The notes below the pieces were generated by a model that was not told the DNA's origin, made no database searches, and saw only the letters and a program-made list of their open reading frames with translations. DNA of 64,000 bases from Heterobasidion occidentale (taxonomy: Eukaryota > Basidiomycota > Agaricomycetes > Russulales > Bondarzewiaceae): assembly GCA_039111635.1 (NCBI GenBank), contig JBCAQO010000009.1:124001-188000 (forward strand), in the 5' to 3' direction. The stretch's first letter is position 1. The number at the start of each line of letters is the position of its first letter. Of the stretch, positions 11,201 to 22,354 are shown piece after piece. The translations under genes were made by a program, and so were the position numbers.

Positions 11201-11624
11201 TCGATCGCACCTGATGGCTCTCCCCAACTTCCGATGCGACGATCATGCCTAAGCAATGTCGTGTGGGCGACATACACGTGTTGCCTGCGTGGTCGCTGTC
11301 ACGAGCGTGGAGGTCGTCGCCTCGTGTTTTCCCATCTCTCACGGAAAGGGACCCCCGTCGTCCCAGGCCGCCGATCGATAATCATCGCTGGTTTGGGTAT
11401 GGGACGGTCGCGACACTAGAAGCCCAGAGCACTCCAATGGTATAAATGCACGCTTCATACGTAGACCTGTCTGCTCGTCATCGTGTCCCTACATAGCCTC
11501 GAATCGAACGGTGAACGACGGTGAACTCAATGTATTTTTAACAGTGATACAGGGATACATTTTCGGATGTGAAAGTCCGGCCCAACATCCATAAACTTAG
11601 CTGAGAAACCCATCTTCTCTCTAA

Positions 11625-14045
11625 TCATGCCGCGATCCCGATGCGAACAAAGTCGGGCGCCCAAGCACTTGGGTTCCCGAATTGGACGGTGTTCGCGGCA
11701 CCCGCAACGAACCCATCCAGCTCGACGACGTACCCAATATAATCGATGTCCCAGCTCTGGATGATCCAGTTTGCCAGGTCAGCAACCGCAACCGATCAAA
11801 GGGAATGAGAAAGGGATCCTTGCCTGTGCCGAGATCGGGAACTGTACTTGCACGGCGGTGCCCCCGTTGACGCTCACGTACGCGTTTCGGCAGTTGGAGC
11901 ACGCGGTGTTGGACATCGTGAAGTCCGCGTTGATGTAGTCGACGCTGACGAGCTTGCTCCCGCCCGTCGTGCCTCCGGTGACGTTGTGGAAGGTCAGCGT
12001 GGCCCCGTTTCCGACATACCCGACGACGGTGACGGTGCCGTTCACTGTTCGGGTGCTCGCGCCGCCTGCTAGGATCGTGTTGGAGGCGGATGCGGGGTAG
12101 TACGTGTAAGAGGGGGTAGAAGCGGCTACGCCGGAGGTGAGTTTGAGAGCCAGGGAACCGTGGGCTGCGACTGTCTTCGTATACCTGGACGGATCAGCTT
12201 GTAAGAAAATTTATTGAACCTCTGATGAGGATGATAGAGCATGACGAACGAAGTGTTCAGCGTGCCCAGATGGGCACCAGTCCACAGGTCTACCGCCGAA
12301 GCCGATGTGAAGCCGACATCCGACAACGAGAACGTCAGACTCCTGGAAGAGTTCTGCAGATTGATGACGACTAGGAGCGAAACACGAAAGAAAGCGCTAG
12401 GATCAGAACATGATACATCATGAGAAGCATCTGGAAAAACGCACTGGCGACTGTCGACCCGTCTGCTAAGGGTCCATACCACACATCGTGATCATTCGTA
12501 TAGCGCCGTCCGAACCCTATCGATTTCCCCAAGGAATCTTTCTGTATGCATGTCACGTTGAACACGGAGAATTAAGCGCTGTCAGTCGTGATCGGTTGAG
12601 AACGGCATACATTAAGATCGAGGATGTTCTTGTTCTTGATGATCGCAAGCGCGTCGCTCGATATCTTGGTCAAATCCGTCGAGATCAACAAGGGAGACCT
12701 TCATACGGTCGCAAGGTAGGTCAATCAAGGGACAGGCTACAAAGACGTCAAACCAGTTCACTCACTTCGTCGCAGCCCAAAAGGCAAAATGCGTCCTCTG
12801 CTCGTCAATCGTGAGCCCCGAATTGCCAACCTCCAGCATGTCAAGATCATTCCATGCTCCTGGGCCTGCAAATCCAGTGATCGGAACGACCTGGTTGATG
12901 ATGCGGAACAGGTTGTCCCAGGACGCGGGCGGACCGATGTCATTCCTGTCAAGTTACACCGTCCCCAAACAGCCGTCATGAGCGTGAGTCATAGGCTGCC
13001 TAGGCGGGGACACTCACGAGATACGCCAAGAATTACCTACAGGCGCCGCCCATCTCGCCGGATCTTGGACGCCCCATTCGCAGATAGAATAGACAATAGG
13101 TCGGTCAGTGGCGTTCAGCGCGTCCCGCATAGCGGTGTAGTGAGGCTGGGCATCAAAAATGAACGCAAGAGAAGATTAGTTGTCGGTAATGACCCAGATA
13201 GACGAGATACCATACCTGGAGAGAAAACGATGGATTGTAGTCTACGAAGTCTGTCGCGCTCACTCTGTTGGATGGATATGGGATTAAGATCTGTCACAAC
13301 ACCTTTCGCGCGCGTACTTACGCATAGCAGTTGTCGTACCTGTTCAAAACGTATGAGCCTCCAAACAAATTAGAACACCGAAACGTTTTACGAACTTCAA
13401 ATAATCAGCGCCCCACTCTGCAAACGAATTTGCATCGTCCACTTCATGCCCCAAACTGCCGATAAAATGCGCCGACCCGCCGACAAAGTCGCACGCATAA
13501 TAGCCTCTGTAATTCGGTTGAATGGATGAATATGCGACTCGGAGTATGATAGACTGGGCTTACGCATCGCTGTACAGCCCGAATTTGAGGCCGAGGTCGT
13601 GCACATAGGTCGAAAGCGCAGGAATGCCGGAGGGAAAACGCGTCGTGTCCCACGTAAATTTGCCATCCGACGTTCGGTTCTTGGCTTGCCACCCACAGTC
13701 ACTGCGCAATAAAAACGTAAACAGCTCAGAGAGTGTCATGAAAGGCTCGGAATGATACTCACATGCCCAAGGTGTCATAGCCCAAGGCAAAAAGCCCCAG
13801 GTCGACTAGATTTTTTGCCATCGAGCGGTATTGATCCTCAGTGCCATCGCAGCTATTCCAGCCCGCGTAGGCCTTCGATCAGCGACATGATCGACACTTC
13901 GAAAAATAAACAATACGCACGTGAATGCGTTGTACCCATTGAACGCCATTGCTGGTGTTTGGGATAGCCCATTATCGAGAGACACGATCCCGGGAACAAG
14001 ACCGAGGAGCAACAACAGAGAAGGTTTCGAGCTGAAGATAGACAT
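11625..14045 (-). CDS. Secreted alpha-galactosidase, glycoside hydrolase family 27
   Basis: The protein is assembled from about 13 short exons on the minus strand. It starts MSIFSSKPSLLLLLGLVPGI, a signal peptide, followed by LDNGLSQTPAMAFNGYNAF, the conserved start of GH27 enzymes. Hallmarks follow in order: LGIDCGW, FGLYSDAGYYACDF, the nucleophile motif KYDNCYA, SICEWGV, and the acid/base motif GPGAWNDLDMLEVGN followed by EQRTHFAFW. The family hydrolyses terminal alpha-1,6-galactose from oligosaccharides and galactomannan. After the catalytic barrel comes a Gly/Thr-rich module of about 130 residues that looks like a CBM35-type beta-sandwich, ending DFVRIGIAA. The last intron (11757-11823) uses a GC donor (CAG|GCAAGG). 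Extracellular plant-polymer breakdown is inferred. It is divergent from the DUF6699 gene at 14937. Confidence 0.92.
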
Positions 14046-14936
14046 TGTGGCAAAAGGGACACCCCGAGAGTAGCTCTGACACCGAAGGGGAGCCATAGCC
14101 CTCCATCTGAGGGCCTTTTAAGACGAAAATTCTCTCAGAGATCGAGGAGGGCAGGTGATATGCAACTTCTAGCCTCGGCGGTCCGCAGTCCATACGACCA
14201 TCGCAGTCCTTGTGCACTGCTCTAGCATAGGTATGTCGTCAAGCCGGCATCAAAAGAGGATCGGAACGTGGCTAGCATGATGCATATAGGCTCAAAGGAG
14301 CAGCACATATTAGCAGGACGTGAGATTCGTCTTACCAGATAATCAGCCTCATATCAATGTTGCTGCGGAGCACTGCGACATCAGTTTTTTTGCGGATGAA
14401 CTCACTCAAAGGACAGGAGTAGAGGACTCGAATAATGTGATATGAGAAGAAAAAAGGTCAAGCAGCTGACCGTCATAGACGGTCCGGACGCAAGTACTGG
14501 CACGAGCTGGCACGCCACAATCACACAGATCTTTGAGGTGACATTCCGTGACTCGATGTGACCGAGGGCAAAATGAAGTTACGAACAGCTGGGGGAGCTC
14601 ACCAGGCGAAATATTTAAGAACGGTGGACAGAGCCTCGCTGCGCATGCATGGTGGTGCAGTGTCTCTTCCTCTTGCCGCAACAAGTATTGTCAGAGATGG
14701 CGCTGCACCTCTATGTCAATTATAGCAATTGAGGCGTAGGACTCGTTCCGTGCCCGAAATAACAACTTCCTTCTTTCTGGCTGTGCTTCGCTCAGCGCTG
14801 CGATGCAGTTCTCCCACCTGCTCTCTTCCTAACCTGCTGTATCCTCAGGCATCCGGCCACCGTTTTCCGGAACGACCCATCTCCTGCATTCTCAGCGCAC
14901 ATCTCTGCTGCGACTCGTATATTTTGCTTCCGCGTC
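14046..14936. promoter_or_regulatory. Divergent promoter region, GH27 / DUF6699
   Basis: About 890 bases separate the two divergent start codons. A TATA-like CTTAAAAG on the minus strand at about 14117-14124 could serve the alpha-galactosidase. A C/T-rich leader precedes the plus-strand gene. No other gene is seen. Confidence 0.5.
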
Positions 14937-16145
14937 ATGTCGGACCTTCCGCCTCTGGTCGAGCGTGATGCGACTCCCTGGCCAAATCAGTACTCTCAAA
15001 GCCCCAGCAATATCCCTCCCATAGGCGCCGCATTTCCTGGCATCCAGCAGCAGTTCCCCGGCACACCCGCTGGCGGAGGGCCGCCTCTGCAATGGCCTGC
15101 TTCGCCGCCCCCCGCTGCAGACGCTTGGGGCATGCCTCAAGCGTTCGCGAACCCGTATCCTAACAATCAATATCCTACTTTACAGTATAACCCATATCCG
15201 AGCCCTGGTGCCAACCCTCCCCCACTCGCAGCCCCCGCCCCTCTCCCCTGGGCCCAGCCTGGCAATTTCGACTCGCCTTATAACCCACCGCCACAAGGCC
15301 CGACCTGGATCGATCACAATTATTACAGCCCTTCTGCGGGTGGCCCGCCGCAAGGATACGAGTCCGCGACCTACGAGCCCCGCACGGGCGAGAGCACCTC
15401 TGTCGATCTCCCGATATCGCCGCGCCCTCGACCATCGACGCCCTACAAACTTCCTCGTCGGGCTTCACACCCACGGACAGCATCGGCGACCCACTACGAT
15501 CGTCCTGCAAACTGGAGGACCGACTTCAGGATGCCGCGGTCGGCCTTCGACGTGATCCTCCCCCACAAGCGGGAAAAGGGCCTCTTCCAGAGTGCGCACT
15601 CTCCTCCCTCGTCTCGCTCTTTCATCTCTCGTTCGAATCGTTTAGCTGATCTGGATGCAGATGATGTGACGCTCAAAGCCTACATCAGATATGCGATGTT
15701 GCGCGAACCGCCTATGACGTGGGATCTCCATGTCCCTCCTTCAGGCGTTCGTTTCCGCGAGCTAGAGCGCTCCGTCACCACGAACGACCTGTACCAATTC
15801 GCCTCTGAACCTCCGTCGATGTTTATGCGACTCTACCACTCACGCCTTCCATGGTACATCGACGTCTACCCCTCCCAACCCGTCGGGATCACCCTCCAGG
15901 ATCTTTTCACCACCATTCATACCAGACTGTTCTCCCGGGCTACGCACTCGGATCTGTACAACAGCGATGTGTCGGAGGAGGCGAAGCGGAAGGTCGTGCG
16001 GGCGTACTCGGAGCGGTGCAACGGGAACGAGAGCGTGAGGAACCAGGGGGTCATGAAGGTCGATTTTTTGATGCGCGACTACATCTTCTTGGGCCTCGCC
16101 AAGGGGAACAACGGCATGTGGGAGATGAAGACGAGGAAGATGTAA
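14937..16145 (+). CDS. DUF6699-type protein with disordered N-terminus
   Basis: A single open frame of 402 residues starts MSDLPPLVERDATPWPNQYS. Residues 1 to about 200 are rich in Pro, Ser, Tyr, Asn and Gln and look disordered. From about residue 235 a folded domain appears: TWDLHVPPSGVRFRELERS, PSMFMRLYHSRLPWYIDVYP, then ITLQDLFTTIHTRLF, a basic helix ending VVRAYSERCNGN, and GVMKVDFLMRDYIFLGLAKG. This order of motifs (LPWxIxV, a helix, RAYxxRC, a GVxxVDxL strand, FxGL) is the DUF6699 pattern shared with four other genes in this window. Its biochemical role is unknown. No intron is needed. Confidence 0.85.
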   Translation: MSDLPPLVERDATPWPNQYSQSPSNIPPIGAAFPGIQQQFPGTPAGGGPPLQWPASPPPAADAWGMPQAFANPYPNNQYPTLQYNPYPSPGANPPPLAAPAPLPWAQPGNFDSPYNPPPQGPTWIDHNYYSPSAGGPPQGYESATYEPRTGESTSVDLPISPRPRPSTPYKLPRRASHPRTASATHYDRPANWRTDFRMPRSAFDVILPHKREKGLFQSAHSPPSSRSFISRSNRLADLDADDVTLKAYIRYAMLREPPMTWDLHVPPSGVRFRELERSVTTNDLYQFASEPPSMFMRLYHSRLPWYIDVYPSQPVGITLQDLFTTIHTRLFSRATHSDLYNSDVSEEAKRKVVRAYSERCNGNESVRNQGVMKVDFLMRDYIFLGLAKGNNGMWEMKTRKM

Positions 16146-16413
16146 GAAAGGGCGTGCCCGCTCTCCCGTTTGTTTATCATGTTGTTTTATTTCTCTCAAC
16201 CGCATTTTACTTTAGACACCATCACCGCTTATACCACCTGCTCTTTATTTGTACCCTGCTGTATGTTATATTGGTATCCGCCGATCTGTCCTTGGCTACC
16301 TCGAATGTTCGAATGACGACCACGATTTTTTTGTGATTTAGACGCCAGATGAATCCTCGAGATATCGCATCTGTTCCATCAAGATGCCTACAATATCGGT
16401 TCATACATCCTTC

Positions 16414-17335
16414 TCAAGTCTCGAACTCAACGTAGTGTTCTTCAGCGCCAGGTACGCCTAGAACATATATGTCTCTTCTGAACTTCTTCTTCCAAGGATT
16501 CGACAAAACACGAGGACACCCAGAGCACAGGCTTGGAAGCATCAAGTTCGAACTCTGCGGGAAGTGGTTCCTTACACGTTTCCGAACCGAACCATGAACA
16601 GGAAGACGGAAGGCGATGAGGATCGCGGGTTTCCCAAATAGGTCGAGATCCATCCTTCGTGAGCCGACGTTGAAGACGTTCGCTGTGCCGACTAATATCT
16701 GTTGAAAAGTGGTCGACATCTGCTGTGATGATATGCTAAGCGGACAGCATCGGAAACATCACTATACAAAGTGAAACAATAGGCACGATGGTGATGACAC
16801 CAGTTTACCTACACTTACTGATCAGACACAATCCTCAAATGGGGCACCTTCGCACTGCCAGACTTCGTATTTTCGAGAAGTTCCTCGACAGGTGCGTTCC
16901 GTAGGTGACCCTTCGGACTCTTGAGTAGACGAATGGATGTATTGATGATCAGAGAAAACAAGAAGCTGAAGCCGAGCTCGTATATCGCCAGTTGTACGTA
17001 GCTACTCGGGGAAGTGATTGTCAGCAGCAAGAACGTTGAGTGCCTCTGTGAAGGCCTAGTGATGAAACATGACGTCAAAGTAGTCGCGGCGCAGTAGGCG
17101 ACACTCAAATCCTCTCAAAACAGGAAACGACGAACAAGCCATCGCGACGTATAGCCCAATGCCATACAGACCAGTGGTGGTAGCATATGACGCTAGATTC
17201 GTACAACATCTAGTCATCAGACTCAGGTACAACTGCTCGTTTGTTTCAGGAGTGAAGCCTCGTGATTTGAACTTGAGAAACTCACATGTTGGCATCCGCA
17301 TAGATAGACATGCGATGTAAAATCAGCTGAAGCAT
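16414..17335 (-). CDS. Possible multi-exon membrane protein, or remnant
   Basis: I do not recognise this locus with confidence. On the minus strand, an ATG at 17335 begins MLQLILHRMSIYADAN, followed by a good GTGAGT donor. A later segment reads SYATTTGLYGIGLYVAMACS, like a transmembrane helix. A second hydrophobic segment at about 16950 reads IYELGFSFLFSLIINTSIRL. A 101-residue frame ends at 16414. I could not join these into one closed reading frame. It may be a serpentine membrane protein of a basidiomycete family, a decayed copy, or chance frames. Confidence 0.25.
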
Positions 17336-17394
17336 AGCGTCATCTGGCTATGATCCTATCTTTTATAGCAAAGGGCAGGGACCCGTCGCGCGTA

Positions 17395-18257
17395 TCATAT
17401 CTCCATCTGAGCATCGTCGATTCTAGGAAGATCCTGAGCGACTGGATGCGTGACAGTTTTGTGTACCTTGACGCCCAGGCTCTCTTTCATGGCGACCCAT
17501 ACTTTCCGAGCTCCAACCCCTGCTAACTCCTTCGCACGCATCACGTCGTCCTCGTCGAAACCTCCCGCGGTACTTTGCCAATTGGACCACACGACCCCAT
17601 GAGGCGGAATCGCGTCTGAGTTTGGCGAACCGGTGAGCTCAGCGGAAAACATGAATGCGAAACACCCATGAGCATCGGCGAGCGATAATTCCTGTTCACT
17701 CAGATCAAGGACAAGAGCCGACGAGCCAGTGGCTGATGCGGATGACCGTATGTGACCGACAGAAACAGCACATACGACGCCGCGCATAGGGATGGAGCCG
17801 GCGTTGAGAAGGGTGAGGGTGGATACATTGATGAAGGCGGCGATGAGAGATGGGTGGAAACGGGTGGATATGCTCGGCGTGAGCGATTGTACAACTAGCT
17901 GGATGAGTGTACGAGGGTATCGCGAGAGTAGGAGCGAGGGAGTAAGCAGCGTTCGTAACGAAGTCGACACTGATTTCGATTCTGTTCCTGGAACATTGGA
18001 TAATGGGCGCAGCAAGACCTCGAATGTAGCCTTTGACGGTTGCTCGGCATTAAGACGAACCTCTATCGGCCCTGAAACAGACGCAAGAGCTTTGCATTCA
18101 CCTGATAATAATGTTATTGACGAAAGTCGAGACAGGGTTCTTTGCACTCACCGAATCCAAAACGTGCCGATCCGTCCGCTCTGTCTAATCCTTCATAGTG
18201 TATTGACAGTGGCCGAATTTCATCATGATCGCGATTGTCGTCCCTTCGGAGCAACAT
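17395..18257 (-). CDS. RRP46: Exosome subunit, RNase PH-like (Rrp46/EXOSC5 type)
   Basis: Two exons (18257-18152 and 18101-17395) separated by a 50-nt GTGAGT...CAG intron give 270 residues with phase closed. The start MLLRRDDNRDHDEIRPLSIH leads into EGLDRADGSARFGFG and then GECKALASVSGPIEVRLNAE. This is the N-terminal RNase PH-fold signature of Rrp46 (RADGSA followed by GPxEV). Later segments fit the second half of the fold, including LNAGSIPMRGVVCAVSVG and VLDLSEQEL. Rrp46 is one of six RNase PH-like ring subunits of the eukaryotic RNA exosome, which degrades and trims RNA in nucleus and cytoplasm. The ring subunit is structural in eukaryotes. The ATG was chosen because it is the first in frame and leads straight into the conserved block. 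Confidence 0.88.
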
Positions 18258-20731
18258 AGGCAATACAGGTCTGAAGAGCAAAATCTAGAGACTTGTGGGA
18301 TCAGTCGGTGCACACCTGCCAGAGGAAGGGAAGGAAAAGCAGAGAAAAGACGGAAAGGCAAAATTACGGCGTCACAGCTGGATATCTGTGACAAAGACGT
18401 GACAACTCGCGTAGAGTGACTCTCTGCTGAGTCTCTAGAGTCTGCATCTCGTTCGACGACACAATCGACACTGATTCGACAATGCCATACTGCTGGCTGC
18501 ATGCTCTCATGTTGCGATATTCACGACATTACCACGAGTAAAGATCACAATTTTGGTAATAAAAAAATCGTACAGATAACCCTAGCGATCCAAAAAAAAC
18601 GCGAACACTCGACCAGACAAGTTCTTGAGGCTCTTCGGCATGGTGGAAATCACGGTTGGAGTACTTCGTAACTTCGCCAGCCTTTCAGCACCTATCTTTC
18701 ATGACTCGTGAGCTCATAATCCTCACTAGAAGTGCATCTGGCATCGTGCATCAGCACTAACAAGAGCAAACGGCACAATCCTATCAGGACATTCAGGCTC
18801 GATGGCTTGCATTGTCTTCATCCTTCATCTGCTAGGCCTCTTCAACAGCGCTCCAGTCAGAATATCGAGGCGGGAGCATACCTTCAACAAACATCACAAC
18901 TTGCGATCTCTTATCGTGGGATACGACTCATACGAGACACCTGTGCGCGATTCATCGTACTAGCATATAATGTTCATGCTGAAAACATCCCCTGACAGCG
19001 AGGGTCCTATGTATCATGCCCCATGAGACGGTCATCAACAGGGATGGTGATGTCGGACTTGAATGAGACAAAGGAAAGAAGCCTCGCTTACAGTGGTCGA
19101 AGATCCTTATAGCACAGTACCTTGAATCGAGCAACCCGTCGGCCCTGTCGCTGAGCTAGAGATGATCTGTATGTCGAGCCGCGGGCCAATGTCGTTCACA
19201 TAAAGCGATTTGAACAAACATCAATGTCTTAGATTTATAAGTGAAGCGAAGCGGAAGAGGCGTCTCAGGGCGTCCCGCATGCCGGCTATCAACTCCAGGA
19301 ATTTCCTTTTCGGGAGCCAACTCGTGTGACCTTTGCTTTTCCATACCCTTCCTCTCCTTTGTCTCTGCACTAGGTTGCGTAAGGTTGCGAATAGCTGCAA
19401 TCCAATCGAGGAATGGACTCAAAGAATCACAGACTGGATGTTCGGGCATATAAGATCCTTCATTTGCTCGATCATATGGTTACCCTCTCCCATCTTTCCA
19501 GAGGATCCTCGCTTGCCTCGTCTTCGGATGTCCATGTCCTCCGGTACACTCAGCTATCTCAGGTGCGTCATCCCAAAGTCATAGTCAGCAACTTGTACAA
19601 ACTCATTGGGCATCGCTACTTTCAAACCCTAGACTACCTTCTAGCGTGATCACTGTCAAGCATGGGCGCATGATGTGTTGGCTGCACTCAGTTGGCGCAT
19701 CGATTTCTTGTACCGTGAGCATGTACTCACTCCCAACAACGCTCGCCGTCGCCACCACGCCAACCCTTGATCCGACGAAGGCGTGCTTGACGAATTGCTG
19801 GAATAATGTAAGGTATACCCCAACTATCGCCGCGTCCACTCTGACCTGATATGTCATGATTTACTCATTCCCATGTCGCACGCGCTCATTCTTGGTTTCT
19901 TTACGAGAGTTTGAACTTTCATTTCAGGGAACGATTTCTACAGAGAACATCGATGACACACTCGGCTCGACGCATCATGGGTCCATCTTTATTAGTCTTG
20001 CCACCCGGCGCTCTCCGTTCTTGGCTTCTCAGCTGTCCGCATAATCTCTAACCTCTCTGCTGCCAGTCCTCTCTGTCGAGATCATGCTTACTGCTCACCA
20101 CGCTGCTTTTCGGGACGACCCAAGCCCTTTCTGCTCTCCATCCTCCGCCCATTCTTCGTCCAGCATTGCAGACGTTGTCAACGACGAAGCTCAATTACGT
20201 GCTTATTGGAGTACCGGCGGCGGCCGTGTAGACCCTAGATTGACTCTAAACCCCGTGTCTATGAGGCGTTTATCTTTCGCTTCCATTCTCTGATTTCCTA
20301 TCTTGGCTTTTGCCATGAACTCGTCACCTACACGGTCCTATTCTTCCGTACTCCTCAATCAGCTGATCCCTCGTATCTTTACGCCAGTAGAATCCTCAGG
20401 GCTATCAGTCAGAACGGAAGGGGGTGGTACATTCGAATAGGTACAGTGATCACTATTCTTGCATTCAGATGGCTCGCGATAACTATATACAAAATAAAAA
20501 AAAACCGAGGTAGTGTGTGACGCAAAGGTCCGGGAAAACAACAGGAGCCAGACCGGAGGCACAAAATAGATAGCACAAACGGTGAGAGTCGGGGGACACA
20601 CTAATACAACGACAGGGCCGTAGCCCACGGGTAGCGCGATAGTACAAGAGGGATGATTCTGGGAAGACAAAGAAGGGAAAGTTCTCCAACTGGTACGTGT
20701 GTGGGAAGGGTGTAGCCGAGCAAAAACGCCA
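18258..20731. other. Intergenic region, no recognised gene
   Basis: Between RRP46 and the HMG-box gene I see only short open frames. One minus-strand stretch (about 19845-19600) reads like protein (VRVDAAIVGVYLTLFQQFVK) with a plausible GTGAGT donor, but I could not extend it to a complete gene. A 69-codon plus-strand frame at 20084-20293 is also open but unrecognised. Confidence 0.4.
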
Positions 20732-22354
20732 TCATTGTGCGAAATTCGGAAGAAGGGGTTCCGCGAGGTAGTCCGAGAAGCTGCTGACGTCCTGGTGAGC
20801 GTTCTCGGGGAGATTGTTGTAGGTCAAAAAAGTGAAAGCGCCTTTCGAAGGCGGCAAGGAAAAATTGGAGTGGAAAACTGTAGCGTCTAACTGTTGATAC
20901 GGCGATGCGTAGTCACCGGGACCAAACATCGACTGCGGCACTGCTCCATGGTTATCAAAATCGTCTCCAGAGAACGCCGGCATCGTTTGCTGTGTGACCA
21001 AGAACTGGTCGCCCGCATCTGACTGGATCGAGATGGGTGAGATACAGGTGTTCGCAAAATCGTACGGGGTGCTAGGAGGACTGGAAAACTGGGATGGAGA
21101 CGGGGGCCACTCGTTACACACGGATGTGTCGATCGAAGGATGGGTCATATCGAACACATCAGGTTGGTTAGACGGATGATGAACCTGCTGCGCTGTCCAC
21201 ATCCCCTCGAAGGGACTCAGGCCGTCGGGCAGTGGCGAAAGGGGATCACAGGAGTCTGTGTAAGAGGCAGGAGCCTCGTTGTAAATGAATGGATTGATCT
21301 GTTCAACACAATTAGCATCTGAGGAGGATGCACGAAATGAACGACGCACAAAAGATTGTTCAGGTGTCGAAGAGAGCGAATAATTCGAGAAATCAGGAGG
21401 CGGGAGGGGTGGGAGGACGAGAGGGGGCATGGAATCGTCACTGAGGTCCCCAGGCGGCGTCGAAGTAGCAGAAGGGAATGACGTCTCAGGCTTGACTGAT
21501 GGGGAGCGCGAACGTCCGGGCTGTGAACTGACGGCACGGAGACGACGCGAAGACGTCTTGGGCGATGAGACCAGGAATGCCGGGGAAGAGGTGTCGGTAT
21601 CGGGTGCGGGTTCCGACGACGAACGCCTGTACATTCTGGCTGTCAACGGCGCTTCGAAGCGTGTTATGACAGGTGGGATGTGGTGGCGGTCGAACTCCTG
21701 AATGGCAGCTTCAAGCTCGGCGCCCTTCTTCCCCTCAACAAGAAGCTCGGCGATCTTCTCGCATCGCTTGATGTCCTTAGGACCGACCTCTCTTACCTTG
21801 CGTTTATCTGTAGTACCCTTTCCTTTCAGATGAAGCGGGCGGAAGGCGTAGTCGGGGAACTTGCGCTTATGCTCGGCCTGCGCGATCTTGGCCTTGCTGT
21901 GCCAGAACTGACGCTCTTCGTGAGGCATGTTCTGCCAGGTGATGCCGATGATCTTCGAGAGCGTGCTGTGATTCGTCTCAACCTCGGACGAAACATGCTG
22001 ACTTTTGATGAAGGAAGAGCGGAAGAGGATAAACGCGTTCGGAGGACGGGGAATATGGTTGTCTGCCTTCTTTTTGCCGTGGCCTGGTCGGCGCGGAGAG
22101 GAGACGCCGACGGTGGAGGGAAACAGGGATGGCTCCGTGTCTGGCTCAGGAGTGGAACAAGGCTCCGTAAATGTCCCGGGTGTCATCGTCGGTGCAAACG
22201 CAATGTGCTGCGGCATCGCGGGTTCAACAGGCGCAGTCCAAGTCAGTTGAATTCCTAGAGCGGGCATCAGCTCGGTGTATAAACACGGTGAAAGCAGTAG
22301 AACCACACCTTCTCCCTCCTCCTTCTTGGCACCTCGCTTCCGTTCAGCAGGCAT
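20732..22354 (-). CDS. HMG-box transcription factor (MATA_HMG type)
   Basis: The minus-strand gene starts at the ATG at 22354 (MPAERKRGAKKEEGEG) and stops at 20732. It contains an HMG box at about residues 80-155: PRPPNAFILFRSSFIKSQ, then LSKIIGITWQNMPHEERQFW, then KIAQAEHKRKFPDYAFRP. This box type binds and bends DNA and is shared by fungal mating and sexual-development regulators such as Prf1 and Pcc1, as well as others, so the exact role is open. After the box come a Lys-rich helix and a long Ser/Pro/Asp-rich probable activation region. A 54-nt GTGTGG...CTAG intron near the N-terminus is in frame and stop-free. Spliced, the protein is 522 residues; unspliced it would have 18 more. Confidence 0.85.
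   Translation of the reverse strand: MPAERKRGAKKEEGEGVVLLLSPCLYTELMPALGIQLTWTAPVEPAMPQHIAFAPTMTPGTFTEPCSTPEPDTEPSLFPSTVGVSSPRRPGHGKKKADNHIPRPPNAFILFRSSFIKSQHVSSEVETNHSTLSKIIGITWQNMPHEERQFWHSKAKIAQAEHKRKFPDYAFRPLHLKGKGTTDKRKVREVGPKDIKRCEKIAELLVEGKKGAELEAAIQEFDRHHIPPVITRFEAPLTARMYRRSSSEPAPDTDTSSPAFLVSSPKTSSRRLRAVSSQPGRSRSPSVKPETSFPSATSTPPGDLSDDSMPPLVLPPLPPPDFSNYSLSSTPEQSFVRRSFRASSSDANCVEQINPFIYNEAPASYTDSCDPLSPLPDGLSPFEGMWTAQQVHHPSNQPDVFDMTHPSIDTSVCNEWPPSPSQFSSPPSTPYDFANTCISPISIQSDAGDQFLVTQQTMPAFSGDDFDNHGAVPQSMFGPGDYASPYQQLDATVFHSNFSLPPSKGAFTFLTYNNLPENAHQDVSSFSDYLAEPLLPNFAQ

Larger units (their letters stand above)
6159..11624. other. Gene-poor GC-rich, pyrimidine-biased stretch
   Basis: No protein I can recognise is encoded in these 5.4 kb. 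The plus strand is strongly C/T-rich from 6300 to 7150, rich in CGCG-type dinucleotides from 7150 to 7700, and T/G-rich from 8700 to 9700. Open frames up to 434 codons occur on both strands, but they are built from simple repeats or biased composition. Several good donor-like sites occur on the plus strand (for example GTAAGT at about 7743, GTAGGC at about 8698, GTAGGT at about 9121). A spliced non-coding transcript or very long leader is possible but unproven. Confidence 0.5.

Noticed and set aside
10724..11419. 231-codon plus-strand frame
   Set aside because: No motif, no splice structure and Arg/Ser-rich content, like other chance frames in this region.
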